Positions 16,415-24,986 of a stretch of DNA of 64,000 nt are shown here, piece after piece. Each line of letters opens with the position of its first letter. Within the stretch, counting starts at the first letter, position 1. Source of the stretch: DAOUJI01 sp965237875 (lineage in GTDB: Bacteria > Chloroflexota > Dehalococcoidia > Lucifugimonadales > JAGWBF01); NCBI GenBank assembly GCA_965237875.1, contig CBDEGP010000001.1, positions 124,001-188,000 on the forward strand, in the 5' to 3' direction. Made by a program: the position numbers and the translations under genes. The notes under the pieces are model-generated. The model was not told the DNA's origin and searched no databases. It worked only from the letters and a program-made list of their open reading frames with translations.

Positions 16415-17509
16415 ATGGAGTTCAACATAGCCGTGTTGCCTGGGGACGGCATAGGCCCGGAGGTAATAGCAGAGGGGGTCAAGACGCTGGACGCCATCGG
16501 CAAGAGGTTCGGCCACAGCTTTCGATACACTTACGATGACGTGGGCGGCATCGCCATCGACAAGCACGGGACGGCCCTCAAGCCTGAAACCGTCGAAATG
16601 GTCCAGAGTTCCGACGCTCTCCTGTTCGGCGCAGTCGGAGGACCCAAGTGGGACGACCCGACGGCCTCGGTCAGGCCCGAGGACGGACTGCTGGCCATCA
16701 GGAAAGGGTTGGGCGTCTTCGCTAACATTCGTCCGGTGAAGGTCTTCCCTGATCTGGTGGACTCCAGTGTGCTCAAGCCGTCCGTCCTTGAGGGCGTGGA
16801 TATCATCCTGATTCGCGAGCTCACGGGCGGAGTTTACTACGGCCTGCCCAGAGGCCGCCGGGAGACCCGCAAGGGCTGGACGGCTGTGGACACCATGCGC
16901 TACACGCAGGCCGAGATAGAGCGTGTGTTGAGGGTAGGATTCGAGTTGGCCCAGCGGAGGAGCAAGAAGCTGGCGTCGGTGGACAAGGCCAACGTGCTGG
17001 AAACATCCCGGCTTTGGAGGCGTCTGGCTATAGAAATGTCCGAGGAGTACCCGGACGTAGAGCTTGAGCACGTCCTGGTGGACACCTGCGCGATGCAGCT
17101 CATCCAGCGGCCGTCCAGGTTTGACGTTATAGTCACCGAGAACACGTTCGGGGACATACTCACCGACGAGGCAGCCGTGCTGGCTGCCTCCATGGGGCTT
17201 CTCGCCTCCGCCAGCCTGGCGGGGGTTCCCGTGGAGGGACGCCGCACCATGGGCATGTATGAGCCGATCCACGGCACCGCACCCGACATCGCCGGAAAAG
17301 GCATGGCCAACCCCATAGCCACAGTCCTGAGCGTGGCCCTGATGATGCGTTACTCCCTGGGACTGACCGAAGAAGCGGCGGTGGTTGAACGGGCCGTAGA
17401 GCAGGTCCTTGCGTCAGGGCTTCGAACGCCTGACATCGCCGCCGCAGGCGCCGAGGGGACGCCGGTGGGCACGTCGGAGATGGGCGAGGCGCTGGCGGCG
17501 GCCGTCTAG
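16415..17509 (+). CDS. leuB: 3-isopropylmalate dehydrogenase
   Basis: 364 residues. LeuB oxidatively decarboxylates 3-isopropylmalate with NAD in leucine synthesis. Diagnostic segments are VLPGDGIGPEVIAEGVK at the start, the substrate loop ELTGGVYYGLPRGR (about 130-143), the metal-binding VTENTFGDILTDEA (about 239-252) and the NAD-binding IHGTAPDIAGKGMANP (about 285-300). GGAGG lies 8 nt before ATG. It follows the SulP gene by 22 bp; no other leucine gene is in the window. Confidence 0.95.
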   Translation: MEFNIAVLPGDGIGPEVIAEGVKTLDAIGKRFGHSFRYTYDDVGGIAIDKHGTALKPETVEMVQSSDALLFGAVGGPKWDDPTASVRPEDGLLAIRKGLGVFANIRPVKVFPDLVDSSVLKPSVLEGVDIILIRELTGGVYYGLPRGRRETRKGWTAVDTMRYTQAEIERVLRVGFELAQRRSKKLASVDKANVLETSRLWRRLAIEMSEEYPDVELEHVLVDTCAMQLIQRPSRFDVIVTENTFGDILTDEAAVLAASMGLLASASLAGVPVEGRRTMGMYEPIHGTAPDIAGKGMANPIATVLSVALMMRYSLGLTEEAAVVERAVEQVLASGLRTPDIAAAGAEGTPVGTSEMGEALAAAV

Positions 17510-17644
17510 CCCCGCCGATTGAACGGGATAGCGAAATCCTGGCAGCCGCACCGGTATGGGTTGATTAAGTGCGAAGCCCGTAACAGACAACCATACACAG
17601 AGAGTTGCCCAATCATCCGAGGCGCTGTGCAGTATGGATTTTAC

Positions 17645-17683
17645 TATACACTGAAATAGTGTACACTATAACCGTGCTACACT
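17645..17683 (+). promoter_or_regulatory. Operator/promoter of the VapBC-type pair
   Basis: TACACT occurs three times at 15-16 bp spacing (17647, 17662, 17678), and ATAGTGTACACTAT (17656-17669) is a perfect 14-bp palindrome. TATAAC (17667-17672) can serve as -10. The arrangement fits autorepression by a ribbon-helix-helix antitoxin. Confidence 0.55.
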
Positions 17684-17699
17684 CTGATGGAGCGGCAGA

Positions 17700-17924
17700 A
17701 TGAAAAACATAACCCTTAGCGCCGACGAGAACTTGATAGAAGCTGCCCGACGCCGCGCCACTGCGGAGCGTACAACTTTAAACGCTAAATTTCGTCTGTG
17801 GCTAGCGGACTACGTTGGGCGTGAACAGCAGGCGGACAAAGCCATGCGGGTCATGCGGGAGTTGCAAGGCAAGTTGTCCACTGGCGGGCGTAAGTTCACG
17901 CGGGATGAGATGAATGAGCGTTGA
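17700..17924 (+). CDS. Antitoxin, ribbon-helix-helix type (VapB-like)
   Basis: 74 residues. The first 45 (MKNITLSADENLIEAARRRA then ERTTLNAKFRLWLADYV) have the strand-helix-helix look of small DNA-binding antitoxins; the C-terminal part would wrap the toxin. GGAG sits about 10 nt before ATG. The gene overlaps the PIN toxin by 11 bp and lies behind palindromic operator sites. Confidence 0.8.
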   Translation: MKNITLSADENLIEAARRRATAERTTLNAKFRLWLADYVGREQQADKAMRVMRELQGKLSTGGRKFTRDEMNER

Positions 17925-18366
17925 AGACTTTATAGACACCAACGTCTTCGTCTATATGTTCGATGAAACCGACGGCCGCAAACGCCAACTGGCAGAGAAA
18001 CTCGTCCGCCACAGCTTGGAGAACGAGAGCGCTTGCATCAGCTATCAGGTCGTCCAGGAGGCAATGAACATAGTCATCCGAAAGCTTGGAGCCACGCCTG
18101 AGACGGCCCGCCTCCTGCTGGAAGACGTTCTCACCCCACTGTGGCGTATAAACCCAACGGTCTCGCTCTACCAGAGCGGTCTCAGTGTGCAAGCCCGATA
18201 CGGGTTTAGCTTCTACGACTCCCTAATTGTTGCCTCAGCGCTGGAAGCAGGCTGCATCCGCCTCTACACAGAAGACTTACGCCATGGCCAACAGATAGAA
18301 CGGCTGACTATACTGAACCCTTTCCTAGCGCCCATACCTCAAACGTCTGAGGAGACCTCCGAGTAG
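17914..18366 (+). CDS. PIN-domain toxin (VapC-like ribonuclease)
   Basis: 150 residues. PIN-domain toxins cut RNA, often tRNA or rRNA, with a cluster of acidic residues around Mg. Here D8 (FIDTNVFVYMFD), E49 (SYQVVQEAMN), D102 (FYDSLIVASAL) and E120/D121 (LYTEDLRHGQ) are all present, so the toxin appears intact. Translational coupling to the antitoxin is expected from the 11-bp overlap. The pair lies alone between leuB and a convergent JAMM peptidase gene. Confidence 0.88.
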   Translation: MSVEDFIDTNVFVYMFDETDGRKRQLAEKLVRHSLENESACISYQVVQEAMNIVIRKLGATPETARLLLEDVLTPLWRINPTVSLYQSGLSVQARYGFSFYDSLIVASALEAGCIRLYTEDLRHGQQIERLTILNPFLAPIPQTSEETSE

Positions 18367-18387
18367 GAAGGAGAGGGCGCCCGTCAG

Positions 18388-18786
18388 CTAGACAACCTCG
18401 ATGGGTTCCTCGGACACCTCGCAGTCGACGATGCGGAACGCCCTCAAGTGGGGCTTGTCCTTGTCCATGAGGGACACGATTATGTAGTGGGCCTCAGGCC
18501 ATGCCGCCAGGCGGACGTCGGTGGTGGAAGGATAGGCTTCCGAGTGGGTGTGGGAGTGGTAGACGGCCCGGCTCTCCCAGTTGTTGTCCTCCATCTCCCG
18601 CCACACGTTGATTAGCTCTTTGGAGTCCCAACTGAAGCGGTAAGGGCTGTTCTCCACGTTGGTCATGCGGAAAAGCTTGGCGAACTTTCCATCGGAGCCA
18701 GCCAAGACGCCGCAGCACTCGATGGTGTCGTCTTCCAGAGCATGTTGGATAATCTCGTCGCGAAAACGCCTGTCCAGCCGGAGCAA
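18388..18786 (-). CDS. JAMM/Mov34-family metalloprotease
   Basis: 132 residues. The JAMM zinc motif is complete: E23, H77 and H79 in YHSHTHSEAYPSTTD, S87 and D90. Bacterial single-domain JAMM proteases cleave the C-terminal end of ubiquitin-like sulfur-carrier proteins or their conjugates. No ThiS/MoaD-like gene is in the window, so the partner is unknown. The start is TTG (18784-18786) with a GGGGG ribosome site about 6 nt upstream. Divergent from the secreted peptidase-like gene. Confidence 0.88.
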   Translation of the reverse strand: MLRLDRRFRDEIIQHALEDDTIECCGVLAGSDGKFAKLFRMTNVENSPYRFSWDSKELINVWREMEDNNWESRAVYHSHTHSEAYPSTTDVRLAAWPEAHYIIVSLMDKDKPHLRAFRIVDCEVSEEPIEVV

Positions 18787-18905
18787 AGCAACCCCCTGGT
18801 TCTAAGTTTCGAGCGCCTGCGGTTGGAGCCGGGTCCCATGAAGCATAACACAGAAGAGGAAGCGGCAATCCAATCATTCCCCTTAGGGGTATAATTATTG
18901 CAGCA

Positions 18906-20225
18906 ATGTTCTCCATCAAGCGACTAATGATTGGATTGGGGGCGGGCCTCGCCCTTCTTGCATGGGCCGGCTCTGCGCTGGCCGCGGGCGGGACCGTGCA
19001 CGTGCATTCCAACGAATTCGAGGTGCGGTTTCCCACGCAGGTCGTGTTGCACCTGGACGTGGAAGCCGAGGCGGACATCGCGGAAATACGCCTCTATCAT
19101 AGGGCAGCTCCCTCGGGCCACTGGCGCTATACCTACGTGGACGTTGACCCATCCGCCAGGGTTGTGGCCGAGACCAGGCTGGACACCCGCGGCGCCTCCT
19201 ACCTCCCGCCGGGAGTAGACCTGGAGTATTACTACGCCATCACAGACTCGGAGGGAAACGAGACCGTCACCGCCAGGAAGTCTGTAGTCTACCTGGACTC
19301 CAGCGTAGACTGGGAGACCAGCATGGCAGGCCCTCTGGAGATATACTGGCACGACCTGAACGGTCCGCAGGTCGACCGGGTGGCGCGGGACGTGGAAGAG
19401 TCGCTGCGGCGGGTCTCCGACCTGCTGGGCGTCGAGCCTGACGGTCCCATGAGGGGAGTCATTTACAACTCCCGCTCCGAGGCTGCCAGGGCTTTCCCCT
19501 TCCAGAGCCAGGCCACCAACGACGGCGTTTTCGGAGGGTTCGCCTTCCCCAGCATGGGGGTGTTCATAGGCTTGGGGATGAGCCCGCGACTGCTTGTCCA
19601 CGAATCCGCCCATCTGCTTCTGGACCAGGCGGTGTCACAGCCCGGAGTCAGGATTTCGGCCTGGTTTAACGAAGGGTTCGCCAGCTACATGGAGCCTGGA
19701 GCCTCAGATTCGAGGCGGGTGAAGTCCGATCCCTACCGTATTCCCCTGCGGCACATGAAAGCCCTGCCCGGACGCGTTGCAGACATCGGCTACTTCTATC
19801 GCAAGTCCGAAAGCGTAGTCGGCTACATGGTGGAGACCTATGGGGAAGAGCGGTTCCGTGACTTTCTGGCGCAGCTGGACCTCCTCAAGACAGAGGAACC
19901 GGCCCTGAGGGCGGTTTACGGGTTTGGCGTCGATGGACTGGAGACGCGGTGGGCCGCAAGCTTCGGGGGGAACCCGGTACAGCCCGCGACCGAGGACGTG
20001 AACGACGGAGAGGCCCGTCCGGTTTCACCCCAGGAACAGGAGGACTCAAACCGGGGCTCCTCCTTCAACCTGGGCGCCGTAAGCACGATAGTCATAGCCT
20101 TGTTGGTGTTGGCCCTGGCGGGTGTGCTGGCTTCCCGTTTCATCATACGGAAAATCAGCGGAGGGCGGGATGACGGAGACGAGTTGGACCGGCTCTCCGA
20201 CGACGAATGGCGGGAGAGGCCGTAA
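18906..20225 (+). CDS. Membrane-anchored gluzincin-like protein (peptidase MA type)
   Basis: 439 residues. A signal peptide (about 1-27, cleavage after SALA) leads to a beta-rich domain (30-130), then a zinc-protease domain: HESAH at 232-236 and the downstream Glu in WFNEGFASYME (E256), the pattern of the peptidase-MA/M1 gluzincin group. One helix near the C-terminus (about 395-415) would anchor it with the catalytic part outside. TATAAT lies 10 nt upstream of ATG (18890-18895), so the message may be nearly leaderless. Substrate unknown. Confidence 0.82.
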   Translation: MFSIKRLMIGLGAGLALLAWAGSALAAGGTVHVHSNEFEVRFPTQVVLHLDVEAEADIAEIRLYHRAAPSGHWRYTYVDVDPSARVVAETRLDTRGASYLPPGVDLEYYYAITDSEGNETVTARKSVVYLDSSVDWETSMAGPLEIYWHDLNGPQVDRVARDVEESLRRVSDLLGVEPDGPMRGVIYNSRSEAARAFPFQSQATNDGVFGGFAFPSMGVFIGLGMSPRLLVHESAHLLLDQAVSQPGVRISAWFNEGFASYMEPGASDSRRVKSDPYRIPLRHMKALPGRVADIGYFYRKSESVVGYMVETYGEERFRDFLAQLDLLKTEEPALRAVYGFGVDGLETRWAASFGGNPVQPATEDVNDGEARPVSPQEQEDSNRGSSFNLGAVSTIVIALLVLALAGVLASRFIIRKISGGRDDGDELDRLSDDEWRERP

Positions 20226-20361
20226 GACAAAGGTCCGTCAGTCAAAACTTCTCAAACAACAGACCTCCTTCTCTTGGATGCCGGAACGTCCAGGCGCCAG
20301 AATAGACGCTCGACCGTTTTTCCGGTTGAGGAGATCAGCTTACACTTGCCGGGAGGTAGAA

Positions 20362-20787
20362 ATGTCCTTTGGCCAATTCCTTCTAGAGGAGGGGATTGAG
20401 GTGGAGGTGGAGGGCGAACTAGAAGAAGTAATAACGATCGTAGACAGGGAAGTGCCCACCTATTCTTGTGAGAAATACAGGTATATCATCGACTTCGTCA
20501 AGGCAAGTATGGGCTTCGAACAGGCTCCCTGTTGGAAGTTCCTCGTCAAGGCCTACGACAGTGAAGAAGCCCGCCTCATCGAAGCTCCAATATGCGTAGT
20601 GGAAGTGGACGGATCGGGATCTGACGGCTGCGTAATCAAGATTCCGTCCCGCCATGAATGGAGCGACGAAACCGGAGTGGAGTTCGACCAAGAAGGCGAA
20701 TATTTCACCAACTTTATATTCCAGTTCTTAAACACGCTGCAAAACGCCAAGCTGATTAATCTGCCCGGCCAACTGCCCGTAGCTTAA
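20362..20787 (+). CDS. Hypothetical acidic protein
   Basis: 141 residues starting MSFGQFLLEEGIEVEVEGEL. I chose this ATG because GGGAGG lies 6 nt before it; the frame stays open upstream but overlaps the previous gene with no protein-like content. The sequence is acidic and soluble, with EKYRYIIDFVKASMGFE and a late EGEYFTNFIFQFLNTLQNA segment. I do not recognise the family. It stands between the peptidase-like gene and carB. Confidence 0.65.
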   Translation: MSFGQFLLEEGIEVEVEGELEEVITIVDREVPTYSCEKYRYIIDFVKASMGFEQAPCWKFLVKAYDSEEARLIEAPICVVEVDGSGSDGCVIKIPSRHEWSDETGVEFDQEGEYFTNFIFQFLNTLQNAKLINLPGQLPVA

Positions 20788-20897
20788 CGGGCCGCTGTTG
20801 CAACAGGTCCCTCAACACCCCGCTTGACAGCTCCCGCGGGTTGCCTTGTGGGAGACGTGCGCGCCGGAGTATCATATCCGCCAGCGAGGTGTGAGGT

Positions 20898-23800
20898 ATG
20901 GCGGACAAGCCCCGGAAAGTTCTGGTCATAGGCTCGGGTCCCATAGTAATCGGCCAGGCCGCCGAGTTCGACTACGCAGGCACCCAGGCGTGCAAGTCCC
21001 TCAAAGAAGAGGGTGTCACCACCGTCCTAGTCAACTCCAATCCGGCCACGATTATGACCGACCAGGGCATCGCTGACCGCGTGTACATCGAGCCCCTGAC
21101 CGTGGACGTGATGGACCGCGTCCTGGACAGGGAGCGGCCCGACGGCATCCTTCCGACTTTGGGGGGCCAGACCGGCCTCAACCTGGCCGTGGACATAGCC
21201 GACGCCGGACTTCTGGAGAAGTACGGCGTGCGGCTGCTCGGCACCCCTCTTGAGACCATCAAGAAGGCCGAGGACCGGGAGCTTTTCCGGTCCATGCTCA
21301 TAGAGATAGACGAGCTCCAGCCCCCCAGCCTGACCGTATCATCGGTGGATGAGGCACGGAAGGCGGCGGAGAGGATGGGGCTGCCCCTGGTGGTGCGCCC
21401 CGCCTATACGCTGGGGGGCACCGGCGGCGGGATGGTCCGCACCCTGGAAGAGTTGGAGACCGTCGTGGCGGGAGGACTGGCCGCCAGCCCCATCAACCAG
21501 GCGCTGCTGGAGCGTTCCCTGGAAGGTTGGAAGGAGATCGAGTACGAGGTGATGCGGGACGGCGGCGACAACTGCATCACCATATGCAATATGGAGAATA
21601 TGGACGCCATGGGGGTCCATACCGGAGACAGCATCGTGGTGGCCCCCAGCCAGACCCTGACCGACAAAGAGTACCAGATGCTCAGGTCGGCCAGCCTGAA
21701 GATCATCCGGGCTCTTGGCATCGAGGGAGGCTGCAATGTCCAGTTTGCTCTGCCGCCCCATCCGATCATCGGCAAAAAGTTGGCGTACGACTGGGAACCC
21801 AACGCCCCCTACTACGTCATAGAGGTGAACCCCAGGGTCAGCCGCAGCTCGGCGCTTGCCTCCAAGGCCACGGGCTATCCCATCGCCCGAGTCGCCGCCA
21901 AGATTGCGGTGGGTAAGCGCCTCGACGACATATCCAACGCCGTGACTGAGAAGACCTCCGCCGCCTTTGAGCCGGCCCTGGACTACTGCGTTGTGAAAAT
22001 ACCCCGCTGGCCCTTCGACAAGTTTCCAGCGGGAGACCGGTCCATCACTACGCAGATGAAGGCCACCGGCGAGGTGATGGCGATAGACCGCAGCTTTCCG
22101 GCGGCGCTGCAGAAGGCGGTCCGCTCCCTGGAAATAGGCGGACGTTCGCTGCTGTGGGAGGCGCCTGAGTGGAGGCAGGGCAGTCCTCCGGGCGACGCTC
22201 TATACAAGCCCAACGACCAACGGCTATGGGCCCTGATGTACGCCATCCGTTCGGGTGTTTCCGTGGATGAGTTGGCCCAAACAGCGCTGATAGAGCCGTG
22301 GTTCATCAGCGCCCTCGAGCGGATAGTGGCTGTCGAACGGAGGCTGTTGGGAGAGGACCTGACCCCGGAGCTTCTCCTGCATGCCAAACGTCTCGGGTTT
22401 TCCGACGAGCAGATCGGCGCGCTGTCGGACACCCTGCCGGAACGGGTGAGGGAAACGCGCCGCTCCTGGGGAATACGGCCCGTGTACAAGATGGTTGACA
22501 CTTGCGCAGCCGAGTTTGAGGCGGTCACGCCCTATTACTACAGCTGCTACGACCAGGAAAACGAGGCGCCTCCGATGGAGGGACCCAAGGCCCTGGTCAT
22601 CGGCAGCGGCCCGATACGCATCGGACAGGGGATCGAGTTCGACTATTGCAGCGTCCATGCCGCCTGGGCCCTTCACGACGAGGGCGTAGGAAGCATAATG
22701 GTCAACTCCAACCCGGAGACTGTGTCCACCGACTTCGACACCAGCCAGCGCCTCTATTTCGAGCCGCTTGACGAAGAGAGCGTCCGGGACGTCATCGACA
22801 ACGAGACGGGTGAAGGACAACCGCCCGAATCGGTGGTCCAATTCGGAGGACAGACTGCCATCAACCTTTCCCAGGTCCTGGACAGGGTGGGACTGCCTCT
22901 GCTGGGTTCAGCCGCAGAAGCCATAGACATAGCGTCGGACCGGCACAAGTTCGACGACTTCCTGGGTAGGTTGGGAATTCCCCAGCCGCCCGGAGCCGCC
23001 GTGACTTCGGTGGATGAGGCCATCAGCGTGGCGGGGGACATCGGCTTCCCCATCGTGGTGAGGCCCAGCTACGTTCTTGGCGGCAGGGCTATGGAGATCG
23101 TCCAAACGCCAGAGGAGCTTCGCCGCTACCTCGCCGCCGCAACTGAGGTGGTGCAAGGGAGGCCGGTGCTCATTGACAGCTATCTGGAGGGCAAAGAGTG
23201 CGAGGTTGACGCCATCTGTGACGGAGAGCGGACGCTGATTCCGGGAATAATGGAGCACATAGAGCGTGCCGGAGTCCACAGCGGAGACTCCATGGCCATA
23301 TACCCGGGATTGAACCTGTCCACGGATGAAGTGGACACCATTGTGGACTACACCACCAGGATAGGCCTCGCCATGGGGATCAAAGGGTTGATGAACGTCC
23401 AGTTCGTGATAGTGGGAGCTCCGGCTTACAGGAGCCCCAGGTCCTCGCCCGGAGACACGGAGGGGACCTCGGTCTACGTTCTGGAGGTCAATCCCAGGGC
23501 CAGCCGCACCGTTCCCTTCATATCCAAGGTCACGGGCGTGCCCGTTGTCAGCATTGCCACAAGGGTGATGCTGGGACGGAAGCTGAAGGATATGGGATAT
23601 GAGGGAGGACTCTGGAAGCGGCAAGACGTGGTGGGCATCAAGGCGCCGGTTTTCTCCATGTCCAAGCTCATAGGCGTGGACTCGCATCTGGGCCCGGAGA
23701 TGAAGTCCACCGGCGAAGTGATGGGCATCGACCATGAGTTCCGCCCTGCCCTGGCCAAGGCGCTGGCCGCTTCCGACCTCACGTTGAAGCAGGGCGGAGC

Positions 23801-24197
23801 CGTTCTGATGAGCATTGCGGACAAGGACAAGGCGGAGTCCGCAGTTCTGGTCGAAGAGCTTTGCGAGGCGGGCTTCACACTTTACGCCACCGAAGGGACG
23901 GCGGCCATGGTCCAGAATATGGGGGCGCCGGTAATCGTGATCACTAAAAAGCTGTCCGAAGGGCACCCCAACGTGGTGGACGTGATAAACCAGGGCCTCG
24001 TGGACGGCGTCGTGAACACCGTGTCCGAGGCGGCGTCGGCCATCCGGGACGGGTTCTACATTCGCCGGGCCGCAGTGGAGAAGCGGATTCCCTGCTACAC
24101 TTCCCTGGATACGGCCCGGGCGGCGGTGGAAAGTCTGCTGATGGGTTCGGGCTCATACATGGTCAAGACAACGTCCGAATACCTGGCCGGGGCGTAG
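20898..24197 (+). CDS. carB: Carbamoyl-phosphate synthase large subunit
   Basis: 1099 residues, against about 1070 in E. coli. CarB makes carbamoyl phosphate from bicarbonate, ATP and ammonia for pyrimidine and arginine synthesis, with CarA supplying ammonia. Two homologous halves are clear: KVLVIGSGPIVIGQAAEFDY at residue 8 and KALVIGSGPIRIGQGIEFDY at about 563, each followed by an ATP-grasp domain; the allosteric MGS-like domain is at about 960-1080. An insertion rich in Pro/Ser (near residues 842-858, YRSPRSSPGDTEGT) lies within the second ATP-grasp. GAGG lies a few nt before ATG. carA is not in the window. Confidence 0.97.
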   Translation: MADKPRKVLVIGSGPIVIGQAAEFDYAGTQACKSLKEEGVTTVLVNSNPATIMTDQGIADRVYIEPLTVDVMDRVLDRERPDGILPTLGGQTGLNLAVDIADAGLLEKYGVRLLGTPLETIKKAEDRELFRSMLIEIDELQPPSLTVSSVDEARKAAERMGLPLVVRPAYTLGGTGGGMVRTLEELETVVAGGLAASPINQALLERSLEGWKEIEYEVMRDGGDNCITICNMENMDAMGVHTGDSIVVAPSQTLTDKEYQMLRSASLKIIRALGIEGGCNVQFALPPHPIIGKKLAYDWEPNAPYYVIEVNPRVSRSSALASKATGYPIARVAAKIAVGKRLDDISNAVTEKTSAAFEPALDYCVVKIPRWPFDKFPAGDRSITTQMKATGEVMAIDRSFPAALQKAVRSLEIGGRSLLWEAPEWRQGSPPGDALYKPNDQRLWALMYAIRSGVSVDELAQTALIEPWFISALERIVAVERRLLGEDLTPELLLHAKRLGFSDEQIGALSDTLPERVRETRRSWGIRPVYKMVDTCAAEFEAVTPYYYSCYDQENEAPPMEGPKALVIGSGPIRIGQGIEFDYCSVHAAWALHDEGVGSIMVNSNPETVSTDFDTSQRLYFEPLDEESVRDVIDNETGEGQPPESVVQFGGQTAINLSQVLDRVGLPLLGSAAEAIDIASDRHKFDDFLGRLGIPQPPGAAVTSVDEAISVAGDIGFPIVVRPSYVLGGRAMEIVQTPEELRRYLAAATEVVQGRPVLIDSYLEGKECEVDAICDGERTLIPGIMEHIERAGVHSGDSMAIYPGLNLSTDEVDTIVDYTTRIGLAMGIKGLMNVQFVIVGAPAYRSPRSSPGDTEGTSVYVLEVNPRASRTVPFISKVTGVPVVSIATRVMLGRKLKDMGYEGGLWKRQDVVGIKAPVFSMSKLIGVDSHLGPEMKSTGEVMGIDHEFRPALAKALAASDLTLKQGGAVLMSIADKDKAESAVLVEELCEAGFTLYATEGTAAMVQNMGAPVIVITKKLSEGHPNVVDVINQGLVDGVVNTVSEAASAIRDGFYIRRAAVEKRIPCYTSLDTARAAVESLLMGSGSYMVKTTSEYLAGA

Positions 24198-24227
24198 ATG
24201 CTTCTGCGGCCTGGATAGGACGTGGAG

Positions 24228-24920
24228 CTAGTCGCTCTGCTCGGGATGCTCTTCCCCACCCAGCGCCGGGACGGCCGGCTCCGGACTCCCGCCCTGGTCC
24301 TCTTGGACGTCCGGCAGGTTGGAGTTGGCTTGGAGCCCGATTGCGAACTCGTCGGGGTGTCGCGACTCGACGACCTGTGATGCGGGCCCGTCCTCGGGTT
24401 CAGGCTTCAACGCCGGGATGCGGATGTCTTTAGGCTGGCTCTGGGCTTGTCCTCTGCGGCGGTTCCGGGAAGCCCTGGACGTGAGCTTCTTCATCTCCTG
24501 CTCCACCAGCTGGAAGTCCTTCTTGGGCAGCAGATGCAGGTTGGTCTGAGCAAAAGCGACGTACCATGTCTCCGGAGTCCACTTGCGGACGTAGTCCAGC
24601 CGGGGAGCGAGTTGGTTGGCGTCTATATACTCGTCCCTGTTCAGCACGACCTCCGGCTCGATGTCCACTTTGTAGGCCCATTTGCTCATTCCGTCGTTTT
24701 TCCACGGCGGAGACGGGTCTTCGGAATACCGGGACGTGGCCCGCGCCGTTGCGCCGAAGAAGCGGTTATGGCCCACGTAGTACAGGATGCAGTCGCCGGG
24801 CTCGATGCGTTGCGCTTTTCGATGGTGGTTGGCCTTGAGGCCTTGGACCTTGAAACCCCGACTCCGCATCATCTCGAAGTTTTCAGGGCTTGTCACTATC
24901 ATCCAGTAATTTCTTGGCAT
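24228..24920 (-). CDS. EVE-domain protein
   Basis: 230 residues. The first ~150 form an EVE domain (PUA-like fold): NYWMIVTSPENFEMM, GLKANHHRKAQRIEPGDCIL and YYVGHNRFFGATARATSRY. EVE domains are thought to bind modified bases in nucleic acids. The last 75 residues are Pro/Glu-rich and probably disordered. GAGAG precedes ATG. It converges on carB; no restriction or defence genes adjoin it, so its target is unknown. Confidence 0.85.
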   Translation of the reverse strand: MPRNYWMIVTSPENFEMMRSRGFKVQGLKANHHRKAQRIEPGDCILYYVGHNRFFGATARATSRYSEDPSPPWKNDGMSKWAYKVDIEPEVVLNRDEYIDANQLAPRLDYVRKWTPETWYVAFAQTNLHLLPKKDFQLVEQEMKKLTSRASRNRRRGQAQSQPKDIRIPALKPEPEDGPASQVVESRHPDEFAIGLQANSNLPDVQEDQGGSPEPAVPALGGEEHPEQSD

Positions 24921-24986
24921 GGTTCTCTCTGTTGGTGATCTGTCTGCTCATTCTAGCATAGGCCGGAGGCGACTCCTATAAGGCCC

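Noticed and set aside
20122..20361. N-terminal extension of the hypothetical protein at 20362
   Set aside because: It overlaps the end of the peptidase-like gene and lacks a ribosome site; the ATG at 20362 has a strong one.
22908..23966. 352-residue minus-strand open frame
   Set aside because: Shadow inside carB; the His-rich content reflects reverse reading of Val/Met-rich carB codons.
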